Both the position numbers and the translations under genes were made by a program. 34,639 nt of DNA. It comes from an uncultured bacterium (GTDB lineage Bacteria; Bacillota; Clostridia; Oscillospirales; Oscillospiraceae). The stretch spans positions 1-34,639 of the forward strand of contig CAMGIN010000015.1 in NCBI GenBank assembly GCA_946056135.1, given 5' to 3'. How positions within the stretch are numbered: position 1 is the first letter of the stretch; every line of letters starts with the position of its first letter. Positions 7,673 through 15,793 of this stretch are shown piece after piece. The notes beneath the pieces are model-generated. The model saw nothing but the letters and a program-made list of their open reading frames with translations. It did not search any database and was not told the origin of the DNA.

Positions 7673-9475
7673 TTATTCATGCGGACAGGTGCGGGGATCG
7701 GTGATGACTCCGGCAATGGCAGAAACAGCAGCCACAGCGGGAGAACACAGGTAGGACAGTGTCTTTTTCGTGCCCTGGCGGCCGATAAAGTTACGGTTTG
7801 CGGTGGAAAGCAGGCGGTCATCGTCAGCCATCAGACCGAAGGGCATACCGCAGCACAGACCACAGCAGGGATGGGTGACCACCGCTCCGGCTTCCACAAA
7901 GGTCTGGATGTACCCCAGCTTAATGGCTTCCTTGTAAACCTTGTTGGTGGCAGGGGTGACGATAAAGCGCATATCCGGGGCAATCTTCTTACCCTTCATG
8001 TAGCTGGCAGCGACAGCCAGATCGTCCAGATTGCCGTTGGTGCAGGATCCAAGGAATACCTCATCGATTTTTGTGCCCAGAACCTCAGAGATGGGATGGA
8101 CATTGTCAACGCCTTGGGGGCAGGAAAGCTGAGGCTCCAGTTCCTCCACGTTGTAAGTCAACACCTTTTCGTAACGGTTGTCATCACCAGCCTTGACCCA
8201 AGCAATCTCCTCCAGCGGCATATCGTAGTAGGCGGCGGTTTTCTCATCCGCTTCAAACAGGCCGCACTTGGCGCCGGCTTCCAGGGCCATGTTCGCCACG
8301 GTAAACCGGGCCATCATATCCATTTCTCTGGCAGCGGGACCAACAAACTCAATGCTCTTGTACTGACCTCCGTCAGCCTTGATGTCTCCCAGAAGCTTCA
8401 GAATCACGTCCTTGGACATGACGCCATCCGGCAGATGACCGTTCAGAACCACCTTGATGGCCTCGGGAACCTTGAACCACAGTTCTCCGGTAATCAGAGC
8501 CGCGCACATTTCAGCGGTGCCGATGCCGGAGCAGAAGTTTCCCGCGCCGCCGTAGGTGGTGGTATGGGAGTCGGTAGCGGTGGCCACTTCACCGGGCTTG
8601 GCATAGCGCATTTCGTGCATCAGGGAGTGGCAGATGCCCTCACCGATGTGATGCTTGGTCACACCGTACTCCTCGCCGATGGCAAGACCCGCGTTATAGT
8701 GGGAGGTGTCGTTCTTGGCAACAGCGGTGGGCATGCAGTGGTCATAGACGATACAGACCTTATCAGGATCCGCCAGCTTCTTGGCACCCATTTTGTGCAG
8801 GGTATCCAGCACATAGGGGGTGTAGATGTCGTGGATCATGAAGAAGTCGGGATGGGTAATGAGAATATCTCCGGGTTTGCAGTCACGAACGCCGGCATTT
8901 GCCATCAGCAGCTTTTCCGCCATGGTGTAGTTGCCCTTGCCCCGCTGCTCCAGCGGCAGTTTGGCTGCCTGCGTGGGTTGGACACCGGAGGCCAGACGCA
9001 GTTTGGTATCTTCAATCAGGCCGCCGTTGGAGACGATCTGGAACAGATTGTCCGGACAGCCGCCAATGGGGAAGGTATGACCATTGACAGACACGCTCTT
9101 GCCAACCTCCACGGTGACGATATCACCGCCCTCGCAGACATCCTGAATGCCGTCGCAGGTGATCAGTAGAATGCCGGAGTTAAAGGCGTTTCGGAAGAAG
9201 ATACGGGCAAAGCTTTTTGCAATGATGCAGCGCACACCGTTGCCGGAGAGCACCGTCGCTGCCTGCTCCCGGGAGGAGCCGCAGCCAAAGTTCGTGCCTG
9301 CGACCAGAATGTCGCCCGGGCGCACGGTGGAGCCAAACTCAGGCTTCAGCAGTTCAAAGGCATACTTTTTCATTTCTTCGATGGTGGGAATGGTGCCCCG
9401 CTTTCCGGGGATAATGGTATCGGTATCGATGTCATTGCCGAATTTCCAGATACGTCCGCTGAATACTTTCTCCAT
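7673..9475 (-). CDS. aconitase-family hydro-lyase, LeuD-LeuC fused in one chain
   Basis: This 600-residue protein joins both halves of an isopropylmalate isomerase-type enzyme in the order small-then-large. Residues 1 to about 165 are the swivel (LeuD) domain, with GNDIDTDTIIPGK and the substrate loop NFGCGSSREQA (63-73). From about 183 onward it is LeuC-like: YDHCMPTA, GEGICHSLMHE, the ATDSHTTTYG motif, GSCTNGN with the first cluster cysteine, and PCCGLCCG with the CxxC pair for the [4Fe-4S] cluster. All catalytic features look intact. The family dehydrates and rehydrates 2-hydroxy acids such as isopropylmalate, citramalate-type acids, homocitrate or 2,3-dimethylmalate. Mitochondrial-type aconitases have the swivel at the C-terminus, so this order is notable. 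It probably isomerises the imported hydroxy acid for the dehydrogenase at 333-1451. Confidence 0.9.
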   Translation of the reverse strand: MEKVFSGRIWKFGNDIDTDTIIPGKRGTIPTIEEMKKYAFELLKPEFGSTVRPGDILVAGTNFGCGSSREQAATVLSGNGVRCIIAKSFARIFFRNAFNSGILLITCDGIQDVCEGGDIVTVEVGKSVSVNGHTFPIGGCPDNLFQIVSNGGLIEDTKLRLASGVQPTQAAKLPLEQRGKGNYTMAEKLLMANAGVRDCKPGDILITHPDFFMIHDIYTPYVLDTLHKMGAKKLADPDKVCIVYDHCMPTAVAKNDTSHYNAGLAIGEEYGVTKHHIGEGICHSLMHEMRYAKPGEVATATDSHTTTYGGAGNFCSGIGTAEMCAALITGELWFKVPEAIKVVLNGHLPDGVMSKDVILKLLGDIKADGGQYKSIEFVGPAAREMDMMARFTVANMALEAGAKCGLFEADEKTAAYYDMPLEEIAWVKAGDDNRYEKVLTYNVEELEPQLSCPQGVDNVHPISEVLGTKIDEVFLGSCTNGNLDDLAVAASYMKGKKIAPDMRFIVTPATNKVYKEAIKLGYIQTFVEAGAVVTHPCCGLCCGMPFGLMADDDRLLSTANRNFIGRQGTKKTLSYLCSPAVAAVSAIAGVITDPRTCPHE

Positions 9476-9489
9476 TGTCGCTTCCCTCC

Positions 9490-10602
9490 TCAGATAGCCT
9501 TGGTGGTGGCTGCTTCCATGACGGACTCTACGGAGGCGCTGTAGACCATGCTGGTTTTCACGCCCATGCAGCCGTCAAAGGTGTACAGGCCGGTGGTAAT
9601 GAGCTTTTCACCCTTATCAATGACACCGGGACCCTGCCAGGTAACGCTTCGGTCGCCCACGGCGCCGATCTGAGCGTTGAAGTCGATGAACTTTTCAATC
9701 AGTCCCTCATTCAGCGCCATCAGATAATCCTTTGAGGTCGCGGGGACGATGGAAAGACGGAACCCGCAAGCAAGTTTCCTGCCCTCCATCAGAGCCGCAG
9801 CCTTGCGCAGGTCTGCGATGGTACCACCGGCAATGCCGCCGATCTGCCCCGCGTTCACATTTACGCCGCGAACGGCGCTTCTGGGCAGAATTGCCGCCTG
9901 CTCCTGGGCTTCCCGGTCATCGCAGGGCATTTTTACCATTGGCACCACTTCGCTGAGATCTACGGTCACGTCGGCGGCTTTGCTCTCAGACCACAGAGCC
10001 GTAAAGGCACCGGTGCCGCAGACCATGCCGCAGATCACAGCCTTGTCATGCTCGGACAGGCTGCCTACCAGTTCGATGACTTTGCCCTTGGCAGAGGATC
10101 CCAGTTTCTTCATAATGGTCATAGCGGCATCCATTGCAGAGCCTTCCAGTTCCCCCTTTAGTTCCACAACAATGGTTTGAGGAACAATGAAGCTATAGTA
10201 GCCGCCTTCGATGACTCTTGCCAGTTCCGGAACCGTCACATTCAGTCCCAGGGCGCCGACGCTGCCATAGATGGAAGCATGCCTGCCGCCGCCGATCACG
10301 ATATCACCGGGCTTTACGACCTCGTTCATCATCCAATTGTAGCCGATGCCTACGTTCTGGACGAACTTGCAGGAATATGTATGGGCGAAGGTATGGATGC
10401 GCTTCCATGTGAAAGCGGCCTCAGGACTGCCGGTAGGCACATCGTGGTCGAAGATGACCACCACTTTTTCGGGAGCCGCCACAGATTTCACCAGTTCCGT
10501 CACCCTATTGGAGGGACCGTCGGTGATGACGGTATAGTCCGGCCTGACAGTGACGATGGAGCCCGCAGGTGCTCCCAGCATGGATTCGATCATTGCTGCC
10601 AT
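9490..10602 (-). CDS. aconitase-fold protein lacking Fe-S ligands (degenerate LeuC-like)
   Basis: This 370-residue protein aligns along its length with the LeuC part of the neighbour at 7673-9475: FDHDVPTG with YDHCMPTA, GIGYNWMMNE with GEGICHSLMHE, VNAGQIGGIAGG with FLGSCTNGNLDD, and SIVPATSKDYL with VTPATNKVYK. The key positions are changed. The CTN cysteine is replaced in GGIAGG (about 256-260), the CxxC pair is absent in GDRSVTWQGPG (316-326), and DSHT is GGRHAS (104-110). It therefore should not hold the usual [4Fe-4S] cluster. The reading frame is full length and without stops, which argues against a dying gene. It may be a regulatory or structural partner of the intact hydro-lyase, or an enzyme with a new mechanism. 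It is the second gene of the operon. Confidence 0.8.
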   Translation of the reverse strand: MAAMIESMLGAPAGSIVTVRPDYTVITDGPSNRVTELVKSVAAPEKVVVIFDHDVPTGSPEAAFTWKRIHTFAHTYSCKFVQNVGIGYNWMMNEVVKPGDIVIGGGRHASIYGSVGALGLNVTVPELARVIEGGYYSFIVPQTIVVELKGELEGSAMDAAMTIMKKLGSSAKGKVIELVGSLSEHDKAVICGMVCGTGAFTALWSESKAADVTVDLSEVVPMVKMPCDDREAQEQAAILPRSAVRGVNVNAGQIGGIAGGTIADLRKAAALMEGRKLACGFRLSIVPATSKDYLMALNEGLIEKFIDFNAQIGAVGDRSVTWQGPGVIDKGEKLITTGLYTFDGCMGVKTSMVYSASVESVMEAATTKAI

Positions 10603-10632
10603 AATGATTGCACAACCTTTCTGTATTTCTGC

Positions 10633-10655
10633 CCTGCCCCGTTTTCCGGGGCAGG
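10633..10655 (-). other. intercistronic hairpin, 9-bp perfect stem
   Basis: CCTGCCCCG and CGGGGCAGG pair around a TTTTC loop just after the PFOR stop. On the minus strand there is no following T-run. It may limit read-through or protect the PFOR message. Confidence 0.6.
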
Positions 10656-10667
10656 ATATGAAGCTGC

Positions 10668-13600
10668 TTACTTTTCAGAGAGTGCTTTATAGTTCTCGTA
10701 GCGTTGTCTTGCATCCTCTTCGCACTTTGCGAACAGTTCTTCCGCAACACCGGGGAACTTCCGGGCCAGGCTTGAGTAACGCACTTCGCCGTTCAGGAAT
10801 TCACGGAAGTCGCCCTTAGGCTCCTTGCTGTCCAGGATAAAGGGATTTTTGCCCTGCTCGATCAGCGTGGGGTTGTAGCGGTACAGCTGCCAGTAGCCGC
10901 AGTCAACGGCGTTCTTCATCTCGGTCATGACATTTGCCATACCCGCCCGCAGACCATGGTTGATACAGGGAGCGTAGCAAATGATGATGGAGGGGCCGTC
11001 ATAGGCTTCTGCCTCGGTAATAGCCTTCAGCAGCTGAGCGGGGTTGGCGCCCATAGCAACCTGCGCCACATACACATCCCGGTAGCTCATGGCCATCATG
11101 CCCAAATCCTTTTTCTTGGTGCGTTTACCGGCAGCGGCAAACTGGGCGACGGCAGCCCGGGGGCTGGATTTGGAAGCCTGTCCGCCGGTGTTGGAGTACA
11201 CCTCGGTGTCGAAGACCATGATGTTGACGTTTGCGCCGGTGGAGATCACATGATCCAGTCCGCCGTAGCCGATATCGTAGGCCCAGCCGTCACCGCCGAA
11301 GATCCAGATGGATTTCTTACGAAGATGCTCGCTGTTGTTGCGAATGTAGGCAGTCAGTTCTGCCAGTTCCTCGGGTGCTTCGTAGACAGCCAATTCAGCC
11401 TTGAATTCCTCGCTGGCTGCAGCGCTGGCATCGGAATCGTTGTAGGCATCCTGCCAGGCGATCGCGGCGGCACGGACACTGTCAGCATCGGAATCATTGG
11501 CAGCTTTTTCAATGAATTCCGCAACTTTGGCTTCCAGCGCGGCTCTCTGCTGCTCGGCAGACAGGTAGATGCCCATGCCGAACTCGGCGTTGTTCTCAAA
11601 CAGGGAGCCTGCTACCGCGGGGCCGTGACCCTTCTTGTTGGTGCAGTAGGGGAAGCTGGGGAAGGAGGTTGCCCACACCTGAGAGCAGCCGGTGGCGGTG
11701 GCGATGTACATATGGTCGCCATAGAGCTGGGTGACCAATTTCGCGTAGGGTGTCTCGCCGCAGCCTGCACAGGCGCCGGAGAACTCAAGCAAAGGCTGGT
11801 TGAACTGGCTGTTCTTCACAGTCTTGACGCCGTAAGGATTGCGAACCTCGGGCAGAGCATCGATGTATTCCCAGTTCTTTTCTTCCTCGCGCTGGGTATC
11901 CAGAGGCTCCATGGAAATGGCCTTGGTGGGGCAGACGGTGACACAGGAGCCGCAGCCCTGGCAGTCCAGAACAGCAACCTGCATCCGGTACTTGTACTCG
12001 GAAGCCTTGGGCTTGGTATCCACAGCTTCCATTGCAATGGGAGCGCCTGCCACTTCTTCCTCCGTCAGCAGGAAGGGACGGATGGCAGCGTGAGGGCAGA
12101 CATAGGAGCAGTTGTTGCACTGGATGCACTTGGAGGCATCCCATGCAGGAACCTTTACGGCTACGCCGCGCTTCTCATACTTGGAGGTCGCCTGGGGCAT
12201 GGTACCGTCGGCATGTTCTTTGAAGGCGGAAACCGGCAGGCTATCGCCCTTCATGGCGTTGACAGGCTCCAAAATGTTGGTAATGAAGGCGGGAACATCC
12301 TTGCGCGCCTCGACAGCGGGAACCTCCAGGTCAGCCCAGGACGCGGGATAGTCGATCTGTACGGCACCGCAGATACCCCGATCCACAGCGTTATAGTTCA
12401 TCTGAACAACCTTTTCGCCCTTCTTACCGTAGCTCTTCAGGGCAGCTGCCTTCATATAGCCAACCGCATCCTCATCAGGAATAATGCCAGTGATGTGGAA
12501 GAAGGCAGCCTGCAGAATGGTGTTGGTACGGTTACCAAGTCCCAGCTCTGCCGCAATGGCGACGGAATCGATGACGTACAGCTTGGCATTCTTTTGTGCC
12601 AGAGCCTTGCGCATGGGGACGGGCAGATGCTGCTCCAGCTTCTCAACGGTATCCCAGTCGCAGGCCAGCAGGAAGGAGCCGCCTTTTTTCAGGTCAGCCA
12701 CCATATCGTAGCTGCTCACATATGCCTTGTTGTGACAGGCCACGAAGTCGGCGTGGGAAACCACATAGGAAGAACGGATGGGGGTATCGCCAAAACGCAG
12801 GTTGGACTTGGTAACACCGCCGGACTTCTTGCCGTCGTACTCAAAGTATGCCTGCACATACTTGTCGGTGTGGTCGCCAATGATCTTGATGGTGTTCTTG
12901 TTTGCGCCAACAGTACCGTCGGAACCAAGACCCCAGAACTTGCAGGAAACGGTACCCTTGGGGATAATGTCCAGTTCCTCAGCGATGGGCAGGCTGCGGA
13001 AGGTCACGTCATCCTCAATGCCGATGGTGTAGTGGTTTGCAGGCTCGGCCTTGCGCATGTTGTCGTACATGGTGACGATCTGTGCGGGCGTGGTGTCCTT
13101 ACAGGCCAGACCAAAGCGGCAGGCATAGACAGGGATATCGCTCCTGAACTCCTTCAGGACGGAGCAGACATCCTCGTACAGGGGTTCACCCACAGCACCG
13201 GGCTCCTTGGTACGATCCAGAACAGTGATAGCCTTTACCGTTTCAGGCAGCTGCTCCAGGAAATGCTTCACAGGGAAGGGACGGTACAGATGGACATTCA
13301 GATAGCCAACCTTCTGGCCCTTGCTCATCAGATAGTCGATGGTCTCGGCGGCAGTCTCAGCAACGGAGCCCATGCCCACCAAAACCAGCTCCGCATCGGG
13401 AGCGCCGTAGTAATTGACATTGTGGTACTCGCGACCGGTGAGCTTGCTCATTTCACCCATGTACGCTTCCACAACATCAGGAAGATTGTCATAGTAGGGG
13501 TTCATGACCTCGCGGCACTGGAAGTAGGTATCGGCATTCAGTCCGACGGTACGAAGCAAGGGGCGCTCAGGATTCAGAGAGCGCTTGCGGAACTTCTCAA

Positions 13601-14195
13601 GCTCCTCATAGTCCACCAGCTTTGCCAGGTCATCATAGTTCAGCAGGTCCACCTTCTGAATTTCATGGGAGGTACGGAAGCCATCGAAGAAATGCAGGAA
13701 GGGCACATGACCCTTGATGGCGGACAGGTGGGCGACCGCACCCAGATCCATGCATTCCTGAGTGTTGGAGGACGCCAGCAGAGCAAAACCGGTCTGGCGG
13801 CAGGCCATAACATCAGAGTGCTCCGCGAAAATGGAAATGTTGTTGGTGGCCACGTTCCGGGAAGCAACGTGAATGACACCGGGCTTCAGCTGGCCTGCGA
13901 TACGGTACATGGTGGGGATCATCAGCATCATGCCCTGAGAGGCGGTGTAGCTGGTGGACAGGGAGCCGCCGTCCAAGCTGCCGTGCATGGAGGCAACCGC
14001 GCCTGCCTCGGACTGCATTTCGATCAGCTTTACAGGTTGACCAAAAATGTTTTTCATACCGCTGGCAGCCCACTGATCAACAAAGTCAGCCATGGGGCTG
14101 GAGGGAGTGATGGGGTAGATGGCGGCGACTTCGGTAAACGCATAGCTTGCGTAGGCAGCAGCCTCGTTGCCATCCATTGTCTTTTTCTTTGCCAT
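10668..14195 (-). CDS. nifJ: pyruvate:ferredoxin (flavodoxin) oxidoreductase
   Basis: This single-chain 2-oxoacid oxidoreductase of 1175 residues oxidises pyruvate or a related 2-oxoacid to acyl-CoA, CO2 and reduced ferredoxin. N-terminal domain I shows YPITPSSPMADF. The domain with two [4Fe-4S] clusters has CIQCNNCSYVCPHAAI and CQGCGSCVTVCPTKAI. Next come the proximal-cluster cysteines in CAGCGETPYAKL and the TPP-binding region GGDGWAYDIGYGGLDH with VYSNTGGQ. Length and domain order match NifJ/Por. It starts with ATG after AGGAGGAAACTCAA. As first gene of the operon, behind its LacI-type operator, it probably accepts the 2-oxoacid made by the dehydrogenase at 333-1451 (2-oxobutyrate or a branched one is possible) rather than serving as the only housekeeping PFOR. 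That is inference. Confidence 0.93.
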   Translation of the reverse strand: MAKKKTMDGNEAAAYASYAFTEVAAIYPITPSSPMADFVDQWAASGMKNIFGQPVKLIEMQSEAGAVASMHGSLDGGSLSTSYTASQGMMLMIPTMYRIAGQLKPGVIHVASRNVATNNISIFAEHSDVMACRQTGFALLASSNTQECMDLGAVAHLSAIKGHVPFLHFFDGFRTSHEIQKVDLLNYDDLAKLVDYEELEKFRKRSLNPERPLLRTVGLNADTYFQCREVMNPYYDNLPDVVEAYMGEMSKLTGREYHNVNYYGAPDAELVLVGMGSVAETAAETIDYLMSKGQKVGYLNVHLYRPFPVKHFLEQLPETVKAITVLDRTKEPGAVGEPLYEDVCSVLKEFRSDIPVYACRFGLACKDTTPAQIVTMYDNMRKAEPANHYTIGIEDDVTFRSLPIAEELDIIPKGTVSCKFWGLGSDGTVGANKNTIKIIGDHTDKYVQAYFEYDGKKSGGVTKSNLRFGDTPIRSSYVVSHADFVACHNKAYVSSYDMVADLKKGGSFLLACDWDTVEKLEQHLPVPMRKALAQKNAKLYVIDSVAIAAELGLGNRTNTILQAAFFHITGIIPDEDAVGYMKAAALKSYGKKGEKVVQMNYNAVDRGICGAVQIDYPASWADLEVPAVEARKDVPAFITNILEPVNAMKGDSLPVSAFKEHADGTMPQATSKYEKRGVAVKVPAWDASKCIQCNNCSYVCPHAAIRPFLLTEEEVAGAPIAMEAVDTKPKASEYKYRMQVAVLDCQGCGSCVTVCPTKAISMEPLDTQREEEKNWEYIDALPEVRNPYGVKTVKNSQFNQPLLEFSGACAGCGETPYAKLVTQLYGDHMYIATATGCSQVWATSFPSFPYCTNKKGHGPAVAGSLFENNAEFGMGIYLSAEQQRAALEAKVAEFIEKAANDSDADSVRAAAIAWQDAYNDSDASAAASEEFKAELAVYEAPEELAELTAYIRNNSEHLRKKSIWIFGGDGWAYDIGYGGLDHVISTGANVNIMVFDTEVYSNTGGQASKSSPRAAVAQFAAAGKRTKKKDLGMMAMSYRDVYVAQVAMGANPAQLLKAITEAEAYDGPSIIICYAPCINHGLRAGMANVMTEMKNAVDCGYWQLYRYNPTLIEQGKNPFILDSKEPKGDFREFLNGEVRYSSLARKFPGVAEELFAKCEEDARQRYENYKALSEK

Positions 14196-14269
14196 TTGAG
14201 TTTCCTCCTAACAAAATAAACAGTTGAGCATTTTGTACGCCACATACAAAAGCTGCTCTTTTCTCGAAC

Positions 14270-14282
14270 TACTAAAACGTTA
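14270..14282. promoter_or_regulatory. operator-like word TACTAAAACGTTA (site A)
   Basis: The identical 13-base word occurs at 15661-15673. Here it lies downstream of the PFOR promoter, inside the leader. AACGTT-centred sites are typical for LacI-family proteins. Confidence 0.6.
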
Positions 14283-14307
14283 ATTCTACATATTTCGTTG
14301 CAAGTTC

Positions 14308-14336
14308 AGTATAGTTTAACGTAAAACTAATGTCAA
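14308..14336 (-). promoter_or_regulatory. SigA-type promoter of the PFOR operon
   Basis: On the minus strand TTGACA (14336-14331) and TATACT (14313-14308) are separated by 17 bases. The spacer is occupied by the palindromic operator-like site B, so a bound repressor would block polymerase. The leader to the PFOR start is about 105 bases. Confidence 0.8.
14312..14329. promoter_or_regulatory. palindromic LacI-type operator candidate (site B)
   Basis: TAGTTTAACGTAAAACTA is a near-perfect 18-bp palindrome lying in the spacer of the PFOR promoter. The flanking LacI-family gene at 14511-15521 is the obvious candidate regulator. Confidence 0.65.
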
Positions 14337-14428
14337 TATGCAAAATTATTTTCGGATAGTGTCACAAGTTAGTGCTTGCTAAACTGGGCAGAATACAAAT
14401 AAACTTTAGTAAAATTTTAGTAAAAGAA

Positions 14429-14456
14429 TTGACATTTTTCGGGAACACAATATAAT
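14429..14456 (+). promoter_or_regulatory. SigA-type promoter of the first LacI-family gene
   Basis: TTGACA at 14429-14434 and TATAAT at 14451-14456 are spaced by 16 bases, about 55 bases before the LacI-type start codon. It is divergent from the PFOR promoter. Confidence 0.8.
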
Positions 14457-14510
14457 AAGAATATCCATCTTTCGCGTTTCGGAAGTCCACAACACCCCGG
14501 AGGTGATCCC

Positions 14511-15521
14511 ATGGCAACCCTGAAGGATGTAGCGGCTCAGGCAGGCGTCTCTGTTACAACGGCTTCTTTAATTCTCAACGGCAAAGCCAAGGAAAAGCAT
14601 ATTTCGGATAAAACCATTCAGCTTGTCCTGGAGGCGGCGGAGCAGCTCCAATACCGGCCCAATCACAGCGCCAGACAGCTGCGGGTAAAAACCTTCAGCC
14701 GCCCACGGGTCTGTTTTTACTGGCCGTTGGACGTGCGCTCCAATCTGCTGGGCTACCGTTTGGCTGGCTTACAGAATGCACTGGTGGAGCAGAATCTGGA
14801 CTATGAGCTGGTAGTGCAGAACTATTACAATAATCATGTTGAAGATTTTATTGCTCCGCTGACCAAGGGGTACTACGATGCTGCTATCATTGGCGGTGCG
14901 AGCCCCCATGATGTGGAGATGCTGGAAACCATGGATTTTTCCGTTCCCATCGTGCTGTTGAACCGGGAAAGCAGAAAATTTGCCACTGTCGGTGTGAATA
15001 ACAGTCATGTTGGTCTCCAGGCGGCGGTTCTGATGCAGAAAAAGGGGCATACCCGGTGTGCGGTTGTCAAAGCTTCCGCCCATTACACCGGCAGTTCCGC
15101 CCGAACCCAATCATTTTTATTTACCTGTCAGCAGCTTGGCATTGAGATCCGGCGGGAATGGATATTCAGCGGCCCTGCAACCATTGCCGGCGGCGCCCAG
15201 GCTACGGAGGAATTCTGTACATTGCCGGACAGACCATCTGTAATCTATTATGAGACGGACTGCATGGCCCAGGGCGGTGCCTATGCCTTGCACAAGATGG
15301 GCCTGTCTGTGCCAAAGGATGTGGAAATTCTCGCTATTGGTCAGCAGTTACCGGAAACCATGCAGTATTTGATTCCTTCCATCAGCTGCATTTATCTGCC
15401 TCCCAACTCCGTAAAGTATTGCATTACCCTCGTAGCCAGGATGCTGGAGAATCCCTCCGCCGAGCCTGCCCACATTGAGTTGGAACCGCTGGTTCAGCTT
15501 CGCAGCAGCTTCAGCCTATAG
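14511..15521 (+). CDS. LacI-family transcriptional regulator
   Basis: This 336-residue regulator has a LacI-type helix-turn-helix at residues 1-60 (TLKDVAAQAGVSVTTASLIL, hinge region YRPNHSARQLR), followed by a periplasmic-binding-protein-like sensor domain (about 65-336). It starts with ATG after CGGAGGTGATCCC. It lies between the leftward operon and the two-gene unit at 15794-17593, with related AACGT sites in both promoter regions, so it probably controls both in response to the pathway substrate or an intermediate. It is paralogous to the regulator at 17820-18851: both sensor domains contain ELVVQ and YYDAAIIGGAS-like blocks. Whether it represses or activates is not visible, although an operator inside the PFOR spacer favours repression. 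Confidence 0.9.
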   Translation: MATLKDVAAQAGVSVTTASLILNGKAKEKHISDKTIQLVLEAAEQLQYRPNHSARQLRVKTFSRPRVCFYWPLDVRSNLLGYRLAGLQNALVEQNLDYELVVQNYYNNHVEDFIAPLTKGYYDAAIIGGASPHDVEMLETMDFSVPIVLLNRESRKFATVGVNNSHVGLQAAVLMQKKGHTRCAVVKASAHYTGSSARTQSFLFTCQQLGIEIRREWIFSGPATIAGGAQATEEFCTLPDRPSVIYYETDCMAQGGAYALHKMGLSVPKDVEILAIGQQLPETMQYLIPSISCIYLPPNSVKYCITLVARMLENPSAEPAHIELEPLVQLRSSFSL

Positions 15522-15537
15522 AAAATCGCAAGATGAA

Positions 15538-15570
15538 AGCGCGCTGACTGCCTCTGTCAGTGCGCTTTTG
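15538..15570 (+). terminator. rho-independent terminator after the LacI-family gene
   Basis: AAAGCGCGCTGAC pairs with GTCAGTGCGCTTT (one G-T pair) around a 7-base loop and runs into TTTTG. Confidence 0.75.
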
Positions 15571-15584
15571 TCAGCGCTTCACAA

Positions 15585-15596
15585 GTTTAACGTTAC
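15585..15596. promoter_or_regulatory. operator-like site D
   Basis: GTTTAACGTTAC shares the TTTAACGT core with site B. It lies about 20 bases upstream of the -35 box at 15618. Confidence 0.5.
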
Positions 15597-15617
15597 ACTA
15601 TTGTGAAATACTGCTAA

Positions 15618-15647
15618 TTGACAATGGTATTTTCTCTGTGATACACT
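15618..15647 (+). promoter_or_regulatory. promoter of the carboxyltransferase-like unit
   Basis: TTGACA at 15618-15623 and TACACT at 15642-15647 are spaced by 18 bases, with a TG one base before the -10 (extended -10). Operator-like sites lie on both sides (15585 and 15661). Confidence 0.7.
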
Positions 15648-15660
15648 GAGTACAACGAAT

Positions 15661-15673
15661 TACTAAAACGTTA
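15661..15673. promoter_or_regulatory. operator-like word TACTAAAACGTTA (site C)
   Basis: Exact repeat of the 13-base word at 14270-14282. It lies just after the expected transcription start of the two-gene unit, where a bound LacI-type protein would act as a roadblock. Confidence 0.6.
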
Positions 15674-15793
15674 CTCTATTATTTCTTTCTCAAATTGCGG
15701 CTTTCCCCTCCGCGCCACCGGAGGGCGGCAGCCACAGCTTCTCGCGCGGGACGTTTCCCGGCGAAAAAACGTGAAAGAAAGGCGTGTGATTCC

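Noticed and set aside
7163..9169. Long plus-strand open frame (about 668 codons) opposite the LeuDC-like and ptb genes
   Set aside because: Antisense shadow of two clear genes with no recognisable motifs.
10956..14219. Very long plus-strand open frame (about 1087 codons) opposite the PFOR gene
   Set aside because: It mirrors the PFOR coding frame, shows no recognisable domain, and has no promoter or ribosome site. Biased codon use on the minus strand explains the absence of stops.
15695..15793. N-terminal extension of the carboxyltransferase-like protein from TTG
   Set aside because: It has no ribosome site, crosses a GC-rich leader hairpin and has no family similarity; the ATG at 15794 matches the family start.
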